Of a DNA stretch of 24,508 nucleotides, positions 1-8,471 are shown one piece after another. Each line of letters begins with the position of its first letter. The stretch's first letter is position 1. The translations under genes and the position numbers were made by a program. The stretch is from NCBI GenBank assembly GCA_964409865.1, contig CAYPGE010000086.1, positions 1 to 24,508 on the forward strand, written 5' to 3'. This stretch comes from Anammoximicrobium sp964409865. Lineage in GTDB: Bacteria; Planctomycetota; Planctomycetia; Pirellulales; Pirellulaceae. The notes below the pieces were generated by a model. The model saw only the letters and a program-made list of their open reading frames with translations. It had not been told where the DNA came from and did not search any database.

Positions 1-1
1 G

Positions 2-1930
2 CCCGTGATTGCCGCCCCGCCTCACATCGAAATCGGGCCTGTGGCATCGCGACTCGATGCGCGATTGAAGCCTCCCCCCTTGAAGCCGCGCGGTTCATCA
101 GCGCCAACGGTCCGCGAGGACATGGAGGAAGACGCCGACGAACGGTCTGACGACGAGAGGGAGCGGCCGTTGGTGGCACGACGTTCGTCCAACACGATGC
201 TGTACGTCGCGGTGGTGGGTGCCGTGACCATGGCGATCATCGCCATCGCCGTGACACTCCTGATGCAGACCCCGGCGGTTGACGACAGCCCGCAAACGAC
301 GTCGCCGGTCAAGGGCGCGTCCCAGGAATTCTCCGGATCTGGCTTGCTCACGATGGTCCTGACGGACGAAGCGAGGGGGGAAATCACGGCCTTTATCCTG
401 GACGACCAGCCGCAGTCTTTGCCGCCGCCAGAGGAGCTGAGATTGAATGCCGGCAGGCACACGATCATTCTGCGTCGCCAAGGGTACGAGGAGGTGTTTG
501 ATCGGATTACGCTGGTCAAGGGCGTCCGTCGGGACTATCGCCCCCGCTGGAGACGGGAACCGGCAGCAAGCCCCGTCTCGCCCGCCGGTGGGCTGCCTGC
601 GCTTCCTCCGCTGCCACCTTTCTCGGCGGCGGCGAAGCCGTTGCCGGAGATGCCGGTGGAAGCGCCGGTTCCCGTGCAGCCGCCTAGTGCCGCCGAGACG
701 CCGCCACCGCCGCCGGAGCCTGCTGCGCCGCCCAGTTCAACGCCGCCGGCGACGGACGCGGAGATTCAGGAGGCAGCGTTGCACGGTTTCTCCAGCGGTT
801 ATGGGCGGATGGTTGCCGCCTGGCTCTTGAACGGCGACGGCCTGGACCAGTCGGGGCACCGGCACAACGGCATCGCGATGATGGCCAACGGCGGAACTCC
901 CACTTACGTCGAAGCTCGCCTTGGCACCGGCCTGCAGATGACGCCCGACGTGCAGTTTGAGGTCGCGGAACCGATCTTGAAGGATGCCAGCGAGTTTTCC
1001 GTCACGTTGTGGGTCAACCTGGCCGGCCTGCCGGAGTCGTCACAGCCGCTGGTCAACGGCGAGTCGACGGCGATCTTTGTTCAGGGAGGCTTTCCGCGGG
1101 TCGAGATCGGGGGCCGCAAGCCGCTGCCCGGTCCCGACACCGACCCGGCCACCGGCGGCTTTCGCGGCATCGAGCTGTCGTCCAGCCTGAACGCGTGGGT
1201 CCACTTGGGATTTGTCTTCTCAGCGCGGCTGCGGCAGGTGCATTACTATCTGAACGGCGAGCGCCGAGGGTGCCAGCAGTTTGCGGATGCACTGCCGGCC
1301 GCGTGGAATCGCACGATCGTCACGGGCTGGTCGGGCATCTTGGACGAAACCCGCGTCTTCAACTACCGGCTCAGCAGCAGCGACATGAAGTCCGTCTTTG
1401 AGGGCGCCTTCCAGCCGCTGCCGTCGCCGCCCAGGCAGCCCGACGGCGTGCTGGTTTGCGAGACGTGGTTTGACGTGGCTCCCACGAGTCCGCGCCGCGA
1501 GGTGGAAGACCGGCTGGGCCGGAAACCCGACACAACCAGCGTCATGGAAACCAGCCTGTCGTGCGTCACGCCGGCCGGCGCGGGGGACCGGCTGGATCGA
1601 GTCCAAGGGTTTTTGTACCCGCCGGCCAGCGGCGAGTACACGTTCCAGTTGCAGGGCAGCGGGCGAGCGACGCTGTACTTGCAGCAATCCGGCCCCTTGC
1701 AGGACACGCTGCAAGAGACGATCGTCAGCGAGCCCGGTCAGGCGGCGACGTCGCCCCGCATCGCCCTGGACACCGGCAAGCCCTGCCATTTCGAGATCCG
1801 GCACTTCTCCAAGGGCGACGCCGGCCCTTCGCTGCGGCTGGGCTGGCGGCTGCCGGGCTCGGCCGAGCCTGTGGAGGCGATTCCCGCGGCCCATTTCAGT
1901 TCGTACCGCGGCCGGCCCAGCTCACCCTGA
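2..1930 (+). CDS. Transmembrane PEGA-LamG-PA14 protein, 5'-truncated (probable C-terminal part of a Ser/Thr kinase)
   Basis: The frame is open to the left window edge, so the gene probably begins upstream; the first possible start is GTG at 5 (641 residues, numbered from there). An acidic, charged linker (about residues 35-60) precedes one membrane segment (about 65-88). A PEGA-like segment follows at about 108-182, with the family pattern of a short lever, LNAGRH and RRQGYE. A Pro/Ala-rich stretch (about 190-255) leads to a LamG/concanavalin-like domain (about 268-455) and a PA14-like domain (about 480-635, with GEYTF and LRLGW). In planctomycetes the order cytoplasmic kinase, linker, TM, PEGA is common, so the missing part may be a PknB-type kinase; that is inference. 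The exported part would bind carbohydrate or wall material. It ends 41 bp before a MITE-like repeat and converges on the kinase operon. Domain calls are fairly sure; the kinase identity is not. Confidence 0.8.
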   Translation, partial: PVIAAPPHIEIGPVASRLDARLKPPPLKPRGSSAPTVREDMEEDADERSDDERERPLVARRSSNTMLYVAVVGAVTMAIIAIAVTLLMQTPAVDDSPQTTSPVKGASQEFSGSGLLTMVLTDEARGEITAFILDDQPQSLPPPEELRLNAGRHTIILRRQGYEEVFDRITLVKGVRRDYRPRWRREPAASPVSPAGGLPALPPLPPFSAAAKPLPEMPVEAPVPVQPPSAAETPPPPPEPAAPPSSTPPATDAEIQEAALHGFSSGYGRMVAAWLLNGDGLDQSGHRHNGIAMMANGGTPTYVEARLGTGLQMTPDVQFEVAEPILKDASEFSVTLWVNLAGLPESSQPLVNGESTAIFVQGGFPRVEIGGRKPLPGPDTDPATGGFRGIELSSSLNAWVHLGFVFSARLRQVHYYLNGERRGCQQFADALPAAWNRTIVTGWSGILDETRVFNYRLSSSDMKSVFEGAFQPLPSPPRQPDGVLVCETWFDVAPTSPRREVEDRLGRKPDTTSVMETSLSCVTPAGAGDRLDRVQGFLYPPASGEYTFQLQGSGRATLYLQQSGPLQDTLQETIVSEPGQAATSPRIALDTGKPCHFEIRHFSKGDAGPSLRLGWRLPGSAEPVEAIPAAHFSSYRGRPSSP

Positions 1931-1971
1931 CCCGGCGCCGCCGGGGCGTTGAAATGGCGACCCAGCTCTAA

Positions 1972-2069
1972 GGATCGGCGAATCAATAACTGTCGCGATT
2001 TTAAAGTAGCCATCACGTTCCGCGTGATGATCGCCAACAAGAACTGGACAGTTATTGATTCGCCGCTCC
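1972..2069. repeat. 98-bp MITE-like palindromic element between convergent genes
   Basis: Arms at 1972-1994 and 2047-2069 are inverted repeats of 23 nt with one mismatch (T1975 against the G expected from the right arm). Inside, GCGAT (1995-1999) pairs with ATCGC (2030-2034), and CATCACG (2011-2017) pairs with CGTGATG (2023-2029) around loop TTCCG, so nearly the whole element folds. It is flanked on both sides by TAA (1969-1971 and 2070-2072), which looks like a target-site duplication of TA or TAA. There is no coding capacity and no U-tract. It lies between two convergent genes and may act as a bidirectional terminator. The minus-strand kinase stop codon TAG (2071-2069) uses the element's last base. 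A non-autonomous element is the best reading; a native terminator is the alternative. Confidence 0.7.
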
Positions 2070-5000
2070 TAACCAATGTCCGCCAACGCGTGCTTGAGGC
2101 GTTCGACCTCGCGCTCCAGACGGGCAAGAGCTTCGTCCGCGCCGGCAAGGTCGCCGTCTCGGCCCAAGGTTTCCAGCCGCAGTGCCGCCGCCACGGTTGC
2201 GGGGGCGGCAAAGTGAGTCGCGGCACCCTTGATCGTATGGGCCAAACGCCGCACCTCGGCGATGTGCTGCTGCTGGACGGCGGTGCGCAGCGCCGGCATG
2301 AGTTTGTCCGTTTCCTCGAAAAAGAGCGCGGTCAATTCTCCTAATAACTCTTCCCTGCCGCCGAGCAGTTCCAAGGCCGCGTTCCGGTCCATGACCGGTT
2401 CGGCCGAGACGGATTCCTGACCGGCTTTCGAGGGAACCGCCGGGGACGGGTGATCCACTTTCGATGAAACAACCGTGGATTCGATGATTTCATACAGAGC
2501 TGAGGGCCGGATCGGTTTGGCCAAATAGGCATCCATTCCTGAATCCAGGCAACGCTCGCGGTCTTCCTTGAACGCACGTGCCGTCATCGCGATGATCGGA
2601 ATGTGGCTGCCCGTGGCCCGCTCCTTTCGACGAATGACCTTGGTGGCCTCGAAGCCGTCCATTTTCGGCATCTGCACGTCCATCAGCACGAGATCGAACG
2701 CCTCGCGATCGACCGCCTCCACCGCCTCGCGGCCGTTGTTGGCCACCACCACCGCGTGCCCGCGCCTCTCCAGGAACTCGCGCGCCACCCGCTGGTTGAC
2801 CAGCCCGTCCTCGGCCAGCAGGATGCGCAGGGACCGCCGGGTTTCAGCGGCCTGGGGCGGGGCCGCTCCGGTCGCACCGACCGGCTCTTCCCGAGTGCTC
2901 AGGACGCGTACGATCGCATCGCGCAAGTCGGATTGCTTGACCGGTTTGATCAGGTACCGGGCAATGCCCAACTCCCGGCATCGCGCCCAGTTCTCCGTTT
3001 GCCCCGCCGAGGAGAGCATGATCAAGCCACAGTTCTGCAGAACCGGGTGCTGCCGGACGCGTTCCGCGAGCATGAAACCATCCATGTCGGGCATCAGGAC
3101 GTCCAACAGGGCCACGCGAAAGGGCGTGCCGCTGACTGCAGCAGCGTCCAACTGCGCCAGCGCCGCCGAGCCACCTTCCGCCAGACTGGGCTGCATCCCC
3201 CAGTTCGAGAGCAGGTCTTGGAGAATGCGCCGGTTGGTGCGGTTGTCATCCACCACCAGAACGGGCACTCCCGCCAGGTCTTCGGGGCTGATCCAGGCGT
3301 CCGGCGGCGCCCCTTGGGCGATGCCGAAATGCGCGGTGAAATGGAATGCGCTTCCCTTGCCGACCTCGCTCTCGACCCAGATGCTCCCGCCCATGAGCTT
3401 GACCAACTGCATGGAAATCGTCAGCCCCAGGCCGGTGCCGCCGTAACGGCGGGTGGTCGAGCTGTCGGCCTGGCTGAACGCTTCGAAGATCTGCTGTTGT
3501 TTTTCGGGAGGAATTCCGATTCCGGTGTCACTGACCACGAAGTGCAAATCGACCTGCGATTCTTCTTGCGCTTCCAGGATGACCACGACGACGATTTCGC
3601 CCCGCTCGATGAACTTGAGCGCATTGCCCACCAGGTTGATGATGATTTGGCGGAGCCGTCCCGGGTCGCCGACGAGGGTGTCCGGCACGTCCGGGGGCAC
3701 GAGATACGTCAGTTCCACTCCCTTCTCATCCGCCTGCAACCCAAAGGCCAGCATGGCGTCCCCCAGGAGGTCGCGGAGCGAGAACTCGATCGTCTCCAAC
3801 TCCAGCTTGCCGGCTTCCACCTTGGAGACGTCGAGGATGTCGTTCAGCAGTCGCAGCAGCGCGTCGGCCGATTGCATGACCATGTTCAAGTACTCGCGCT
3901 GCTGGTCCGTGAGCGCGGTTTCCAGGGCCAGTTCCGTCATGCCCATGACGCCGTTCATGGGGGTGCGGATTTCGTGGCTCATGTTGGCCAGGAAATCGCT
4001 CTTGGCCCGGTTGGCCTTCTCGGCGGCTTCTTTCGCCACCCGCAGTTCATCCTGGCTGCGGCGGAGTTCGGCGGCGGTCCGCTGCAATTCAGCGTTGGAA
4101 ACGGCCAGTTCGCGTGCGCGGGCCTCCGCGGCAGCGGTCCGTTCCGCGACGCGCTGCTCCAAGGTCTCGTTCAGCCGCTGCAACTCGGCAAATCCCTCGG
4201 CGTTTTCCAGAGCGGCGCCGGCAATCGTGGCGATGAACTCGGCCAGCCGTTCTTCATCCTCGCCGAACAGCCCGCTGACGTGGCGGTGATCGACGTAGAA
4301 GCAGCCCACCGGCTTGTTGCGCACGAACAGCGGCGCGCACAACGCCGAGCGGACGCCGGCGAGCAAGGCGCCCTCCTCTTCGGCCTCGCCTTCGGAAAAA
4401 ACGACGACCCGTCCCGTGGCCAGAGCGCGGTCGGCCATACCGCGGCTGTATTCGGTTTCGAGGTCACCCGCAACCATGGTGAGTTCTTCGCCGGCAGCCT
4501 CCTCCCGGAGTTGGAGCAACAGGCAGCGCTCGCCGCGCAACAACCGCTGGGCGGCGTCGCGCACTTCCTGGAAGATGACGTCGCGCGACAAGGCGGAGGC
4601 AATGCGGCGGCCGGCATCGAGCACGGTGTCGAACCGATCGACCAGGGACAGCGTGGCCGGCTTGGCGGGCGCGGCCGGCTCCGCTGTTTTGGCTTCGCCG
4701 AGCGCCCAATCCGCGCCCAGCGCACGCAATGCCTGGCGGGCCGTCGTCAGATCCTCCTCGGCCTCCGGCCAACCGACTTCTTTGCCGACGCGGCCCCGAG
4801 CCAGCAGCGTCTGGGCATGTTCGAAACGGGCGCCGTGGCGCTTTGCCACCGCCAGGCTTTCGTCCAGGTGCCGTCGCGCCTTGCGGACGGAACCTTGCAG
4901 CGCCGCTATGAGCCCGGCCTCTCGCAGGGCGTGGGGCAAATCGTTCTGAAACGTCCGCGTGACCTTTAGCGCCTTGGCGGCCGCCTTGCGGGCCCGCTTC

Positions 5001-8000
5001 AACAGCGTCGCGCGACGCTCCGGCGCCCAGGTGGAGGTCGTCTCCGCCTGGCGGCGCAAGGCCGAGGCGAGCCAGGGAAGATGGGGATAGATATAGGCAT
5101 TCTTGACACCTGCCTTGGCGGCAAACCGGTAGGTCTTCTCGAAAACGTCCGCGGCCTCCTCGACTCGATCCAGCATGAACAGTTGCACGCCTTCGGCCAA
5201 CATGACCATGCCGCTGCCCTGAACGTCTTCGCGAGGTCGCTGAACTTCGACCCGCACCGTTTCACGGTCGACCTGACCTCCTGACGCTCGCACCCACGGG
5301 TCGAGCGCGCCCCCGGAAGCCTGGATATCGCCCAGTTCCAGGCCGGATTGATACATGCGCCGGGCCTCCGCGACTGCGCCGGGCAGATCGCCCAGTCGCA
5401 GGAGACACAAGGCGATATGATAGCGAGCGACGTTGACTTCCCAGTAATCGCCGGTCCGCTCCAACAGCCGCACCGCTTCTCGACATCTTTCAATGGATTC
5501 CTCAAATCGCGAGGCCGCATACAGCACAATACCATAGAAATGCAACGATTGCCCTTGCCCCCAGGGATCACCAATGGACTTGTAAATCGCCCACGACTTC
5601 TGTGCATAAGCGATTCCCCGATCGAATCGGGCGATCAGGCTCATGATCGGGGCATGGCTCGAGTACGTCTGGGCAAGCTCCAGGGTAGGGGGGTAACGCT
5701 CGGCCAGATTCACTCCGCGCAAGTGAGCCCAGAGGCAAGGTATCTGGCTGCGCCCGAACCAATAGGCGTATGCCAAGCGATTGTGCAGGCGAATGACGAG
5801 GAGTTGCTTCTCGGCATCTGTCAGTTTCTTGCGGCCCACAAACAGAGACGGCAACGTCGAGTGGAGAATTTGGACGAACGCTTCCCACATGAGTCTCAGC
5901 AAGGATCCCCAAGACCATCGCGGCACTTTGTGTCCGAGCAGTTCCAGTGCCCGCTCAATCGCCTCGATCGCCGTCCGTATGTCGCCCTGTTTGAAGGCCA
6001 GTTCGCCCAACTTGCCCTCGATCCGGGCCTGGGCCACGTCTCCCACCGCCAGCTCGCGCGCCGTTTTGGTACGGCGCGCTGCTTCTGCATATCGGCCACG
6101 CAGCATGAGGACATCGCCCAGTCCTTCGGCAATTTCGTAACGGACTGCCGGGTCCGTGGAATCGCCGCGTTCCGCAATGCGGTACTGCTTTTCGGCAAGT
6201 TCCAGCCAATGGTGGCTGCGGGCGTCCTCGGCCGCTGCCAGCGCATACGACAGCGCGCGTTGACGTTCTTCGGCCTCGTCGAAATGGTAGGCCAAATCAT
6301 AGACACGATCCGGGGCCTCGGCTTCGAGATCGGCCGCGGCGCGTAAGTGCAATTCTCGGCGCTCGCTCTCGGGCAGACGCGCGAGCAAGGTCTCGCGGAG
6401 TTTGTCGTGCATGAAGACGCAGCGGTTATCCGCGGATTTGGACCAGACAATGTGCCGTTGCTGCGCCTCGCGCCAGGCCGCCATCGCCTGCGCCGGAGTT
6501 TGCCGCGCCAGCTTGGATGCGGTGAATAAATCAAACTCCTTGCCCAGGACCGCGCCCACGGAAAGGAGTCGGTTGGTCGTCTCCGGCAGCCATTCGATAC
6601 GACGGGCGAGCAGCGCGGCGGCGTGCCGCGAGGATTGGACGTCGGCCAGGGCGAGCGGCTCAACCCGCCAGCCCGTTGGCATGGGCACGAGCGCGCCCGA
6701 TTCCACGAGCCCGCGCAACGCCGCCGCTGCCATGAACGGGCTGCCCTCGGCCAAACGCTCAATCACATCCACCGCTTCCTGCGGCAACGGCCCAGCCATC
6801 GACTCGACGAGTTCGCGAATGTTGGACGCGGGGAAGGCGGGAAGCGTCAAGTGCTCCGTCGAGCCCACGGCTCGCAGCGGATGGCTGGCGGGCACTTCCT
6901 CCGACCGAAACGCGACAACCAACAGCACCCGGCCGTGGGCAGTTGCCGGCCGGCGCTGCCAGTTGCTGAGCACTTTCAGCGTCAATTGGTCGGCCCATTG
7001 GCAATCATCCAGCAGCACGAGCACCGGCCGGGCCGTTGCGCCCAGGGCGTCCAGAAGCGTACTCAACGCTTGAACGCTGCGCGTTTCCGCAAATGTCTCC
7101 GGACCCAGCGGAGCAATCGAACTTGAACCCAACAGAGGCCCTAATTCCGGCAACGCCGAAACCACCGCCTCCTGTTGATCTCCCAATCCGATTCGGATCT
7201 GTTGCTCCAAGCCGGCTTCCAAGCGTGCCGTCGCGAGCAACCCATCGGCGACTCCGGCAAGCAGTTGAAAAGGACGCTGAGCGGCCTGATCGAGTCCTTG
7301 CCCACGCAGGACCCACGCCCCCTGCTGCGCACTGCGCTGGGCGAATTCCGCCAGCAGCCGACTCTTGCCACCGCCGGATTCTGCTTCCACAAGCACGAGG
7401 CCGCGCTGACTGGCCTGCAATCGTTCCAACTGCGCGCGGAGTGCCGCCAACTCCTGCCCGCGACCGACGAACGCCGGTTCGGTCAGCGTGTGACGCCGAT
7501 CGTGCAATCCGACGACGAGCGTTGGCTCCGACTCGCCTCGATGCACGGCCTCAGCGATGACGCCCAGGTCGGCCATCACGGCCTCTGCCGACTGGTAGCG
7601 GTCGCGGGGGTCCTTGCGCAAAAGTCGTTGGATGACTTCGTCCAGCACTCGCGGCACCGCCAGCCCCAGGCTTCTCAATTCGGGAGGCCGCATGGTCAAA
7701 TGCTGGCGCAACACTTCCCCCACGTTGCGCCCGTGAAAAGGCGGGCGTCCGGCCAGGCACTCGAAGAGGACGATTCCCACCGAGTACAAGTCGGAGCACG
7801 CGGTGACGTCCTGGTCCAGCAGACCTGCTGCCTCGGGTGACAGGTAAAGCGCGGTATCGAGCCAGTGGTCGCGAAGACCCATGTCCAGTTCGGAGGTGGG
7901 AGCCAGGCCGAAATCAATGAGTGTGGCTTCGCGGAGGGGCCGTTCTTCATTGACAATCACGTTGGACGGCTTGACGTTGCGGTGCAGCATGTCGCGGGCA

Positions 8001-8464
8001 TGCGTCAAACTCAATGCGGTCAACAAACCTTGGCCGACGGTGAGCATGTCCACGACAGGAAGCGGGCCCTGGCGAAGTCTTGCTTGCAGGGGGATGCCTG
8101 GAACGAAGGGCATCACCAGGTAGACCTGATCGTCCTCGGAACCGTATTCGAGCAGAGGCGCGAACGAGCCATGCTTGGTTTGCGAGAGCACGTGAGCTTC
8201 GTGTTCCAGCCGCATCCGCACCGACGCGGAGAACGATGCCGCCGCCGCGATCTTCATGACTACGGTCGTCCCCTGCTTGACATCCGAAGCCAACAGGGTC
8301 TTCGCGGCACTGCCCTGCTTCAGGAGCCGCAGAATCCGGTACCGACGATGGATCAGTCGCCCTTGCGACCATTCCTTGGCGGAATCGACGTCGGCGGACA
8401 GACTGCTGGAAGCCCTCGTCATGTCCACCTCGCTTCGGTTTGCGTCGCGTTTTTCCGGAACCAT
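2069..8464 (-). CDS. Giant hybrid: Ser/Thr (pseudo)kinase-ATPase-TPR-GAF-histidine kinase-REC-REC-Hpt
   Basis: This 2131-residue cytoplasmic signalling protein has the HstK-like 'multi-kinase' plan. The kinase fold (about 40-305) keeps Lys71 (VMK), Asp184 (DFG) and SPE, but the catalytic loop reads HRNVKPSN, with Asn163 for Asp. Its glycine loop (LKQGSAAK) keeps only one glycine, so activity is doubtful. An AAA/STAND-type ATPase (about 335-610) has Walker A ESGGGKS (Lys367) and Walker B VLLDDCQW. TPR-like repeats fill about 690-1240, then GAF (about 1275-1420) and a coiled coil (about 1430-1490). HisKA has His1497 in NMSHEIRTP, followed by HATPase (N box NLVGNALKF; YGGTGLGL). Receivers have Asp1788 and Asp1929, and Hpt has His2076. 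It is the last gene of the PKS operon, 7 bp after the previous stop. The outer ATG is kept for numbering, but Met15 (ATG at 8422) has a much better ribosome site. No DNA-binding output partner is nearby. Confidence 0.93.
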   Translation of the reverse strand: MVPEKRDANRSEVDMTRASSSLSADVDSAKEWSQGRLIHRRYRILRLLKQGSAAKTLLASDVKQGTTVVMKIAAAASFSASVRMRLEHEAHVLSQTKHGSFAPLLEYGSEDDQVYLVMPFVPGIPLQARLRQGPLPVVDMLTVGQGLLTALSLTHARDMLHRNVKPSNVIVNEERPLREATLIDFGLAPTSELDMGLRDHWLDTALYLSPEAAGLLDQDVTACSDLYSVGIVLFECLAGRPPFHGRNVGEVLRQHLTMRPPELRSLGLAVPRVLDEVIQRLLRKDPRDRYQSAEAVMADLGVIAEAVHRGESEPTLVVGLHDRRHTLTEPAFVGRGQELAALRAQLERLQASQRGLVLVEAESGGGKSRLLAEFAQRSAQQGAWVLRGQGLDQAAQRPFQLLAGVADGLLATARLEAGLEQQIRIGLGDQQEAVVSALPELGPLLGSSSIAPLGPETFAETRSVQALSTLLDALGATARPVLVLLDDCQWADQLTLKVLSNWQRRPATAHGRVLLVVAFRSEEVPASHPLRAVGSTEHLTLPAFPASNIRELVESMAGPLPQEAVDVIERLAEGSPFMAAAALRGLVESGALVPMPTGWRVEPLALADVQSSRHAAALLARRIEWLPETTNRLLSVGAVLGKEFDLFTASKLARQTPAQAMAAWREAQQRHIVWSKSADNRCVFMHDKLRETLLARLPESERRELHLRAAADLEAEAPDRVYDLAYHFDEAEERQRALSYALAAAEDARSHHWLELAEKQYRIAERGDSTDPAVRYEIAEGLGDVLMLRGRYAEAARRTKTARELAVGDVAQARIEGKLGELAFKQGDIRTAIEAIERALELLGHKVPRWSWGSLLRLMWEAFVQILHSTLPSLFVGRKKLTDAEKQLLVIRLHNRLAYAYWFGRSQIPCLWAHLRGVNLAERYPPTLELAQTYSSHAPIMSLIARFDRGIAYAQKSWAIYKSIGDPWGQGQSLHFYGIVLYAASRFEESIERCREAVRLLERTGDYWEVNVARYHIALCLLRLGDLPGAVAEARRMYQSGLELGDIQASGGALDPWVRASGGQVDRETVRVEVQRPREDVQGSGMVMLAEGVQLFMLDRVEEAADVFEKTYRFAAKAGVKNAYIYPHLPWLASALRRQAETTSTWAPERRATLLKRARKAAAKALKVTRTFQNDLPHALREAGLIAALQGSVRKARRHLDESLAVAKRHGARFEHAQTLLARGRVGKEVGWPEAEEDLTTARQALRALGADWALGEAKTAEPAAPAKPATLSLVDRFDTVLDAGRRIASALSRDVIFQEVRDAAQRLLRGERCLLLQLREEAAGEELTMVAGDLETEYSRGMADRALATGRVVVFSEGEAEEEGALLAGVRSALCAPLFVRNKPVGCFYVDHRHVSGLFGEDEERLAEFIATIAGAALENAEGFAELQRLNETLEQRVAERTAAAEARARELAVSNAELQRTAAELRRSQDELRVAKEAAEKANRAKSDFLANMSHEIRTPMNGVMGMTELALETALTDQQREYLNMVMQSADALLRLLNDILDVSKVEAGKLELETIEFSLRDLLGDAMLAFGLQADEKGVELTYLVPPDVPDTLVGDPGRLRQIIINLVGNALKFIERGEIVVVVILEAQEESQVDLHFVVSDTGIGIPPEKQQQIFEAFSQADSSTTRRYGGTGLGLTISMQLVKLMGGSIWVESEVGKGSAFHFTAHFGIAQGAPPDAWISPEDLAGVPVLVVDDNRTNRRILQDLLSNWGMQPSLAEGGSAALAQLDAAAVSGTPFRVALLDVLMPDMDGFMLAERVRQHPVLQNCGLIMLSSAGQTENWARCRELGIARYLIKPVKQSDLRDAIVRVLSTREEPVGATGAAPPQAAETRRSLRILLAEDGLVNQRVAREFLERRGHAVVVANNGREAVEAVDREAFDLVLMDVQMPKMDGFEATKVIRRKERATGSHIPIIAMTARAFKEDRERCLDSGMDAYLAKPIRPSALYEIIESTVVSSKVDHPSPAVPSKAGQESVSAEPVMDRNAALELLGGREELLGELTALFFEETDKLMPALRTAVQQQHIAEVRRLAHTIKGAATHFAAPATVAAALRLETLGRDGDLAGADEALARLEREVERLKHALADIG
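8425..8431 (-). promoter_or_regulatory. Ribosome binding site favouring Met15 of the hybrid kinase
   Basis: On the minus strand GAGGTGG lies just before ATG at 8422-8420, with about 5 nt between GAGG and the ATG. The outer ATG at 8464-8462 has only GGCGAG touching it, with no usable spacing. The 14 residues between the two starts lie outside the kinase fold. This favours 8422 as the true start, although reinitiation from the upstream stop at 8472 could still use 8464. Confidence 0.5.
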
Positions 8465-8471
8465 CTCGCCA

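Noticed and set aside
2603..4969. Plus-strand open frame of 788 codons antisense to the hybrid kinase
   Set aside because: It mirrors well-defined His kinase, GAF and receiver domains on the other strand. It is open only because of high GC3 and has no recognisable domain.
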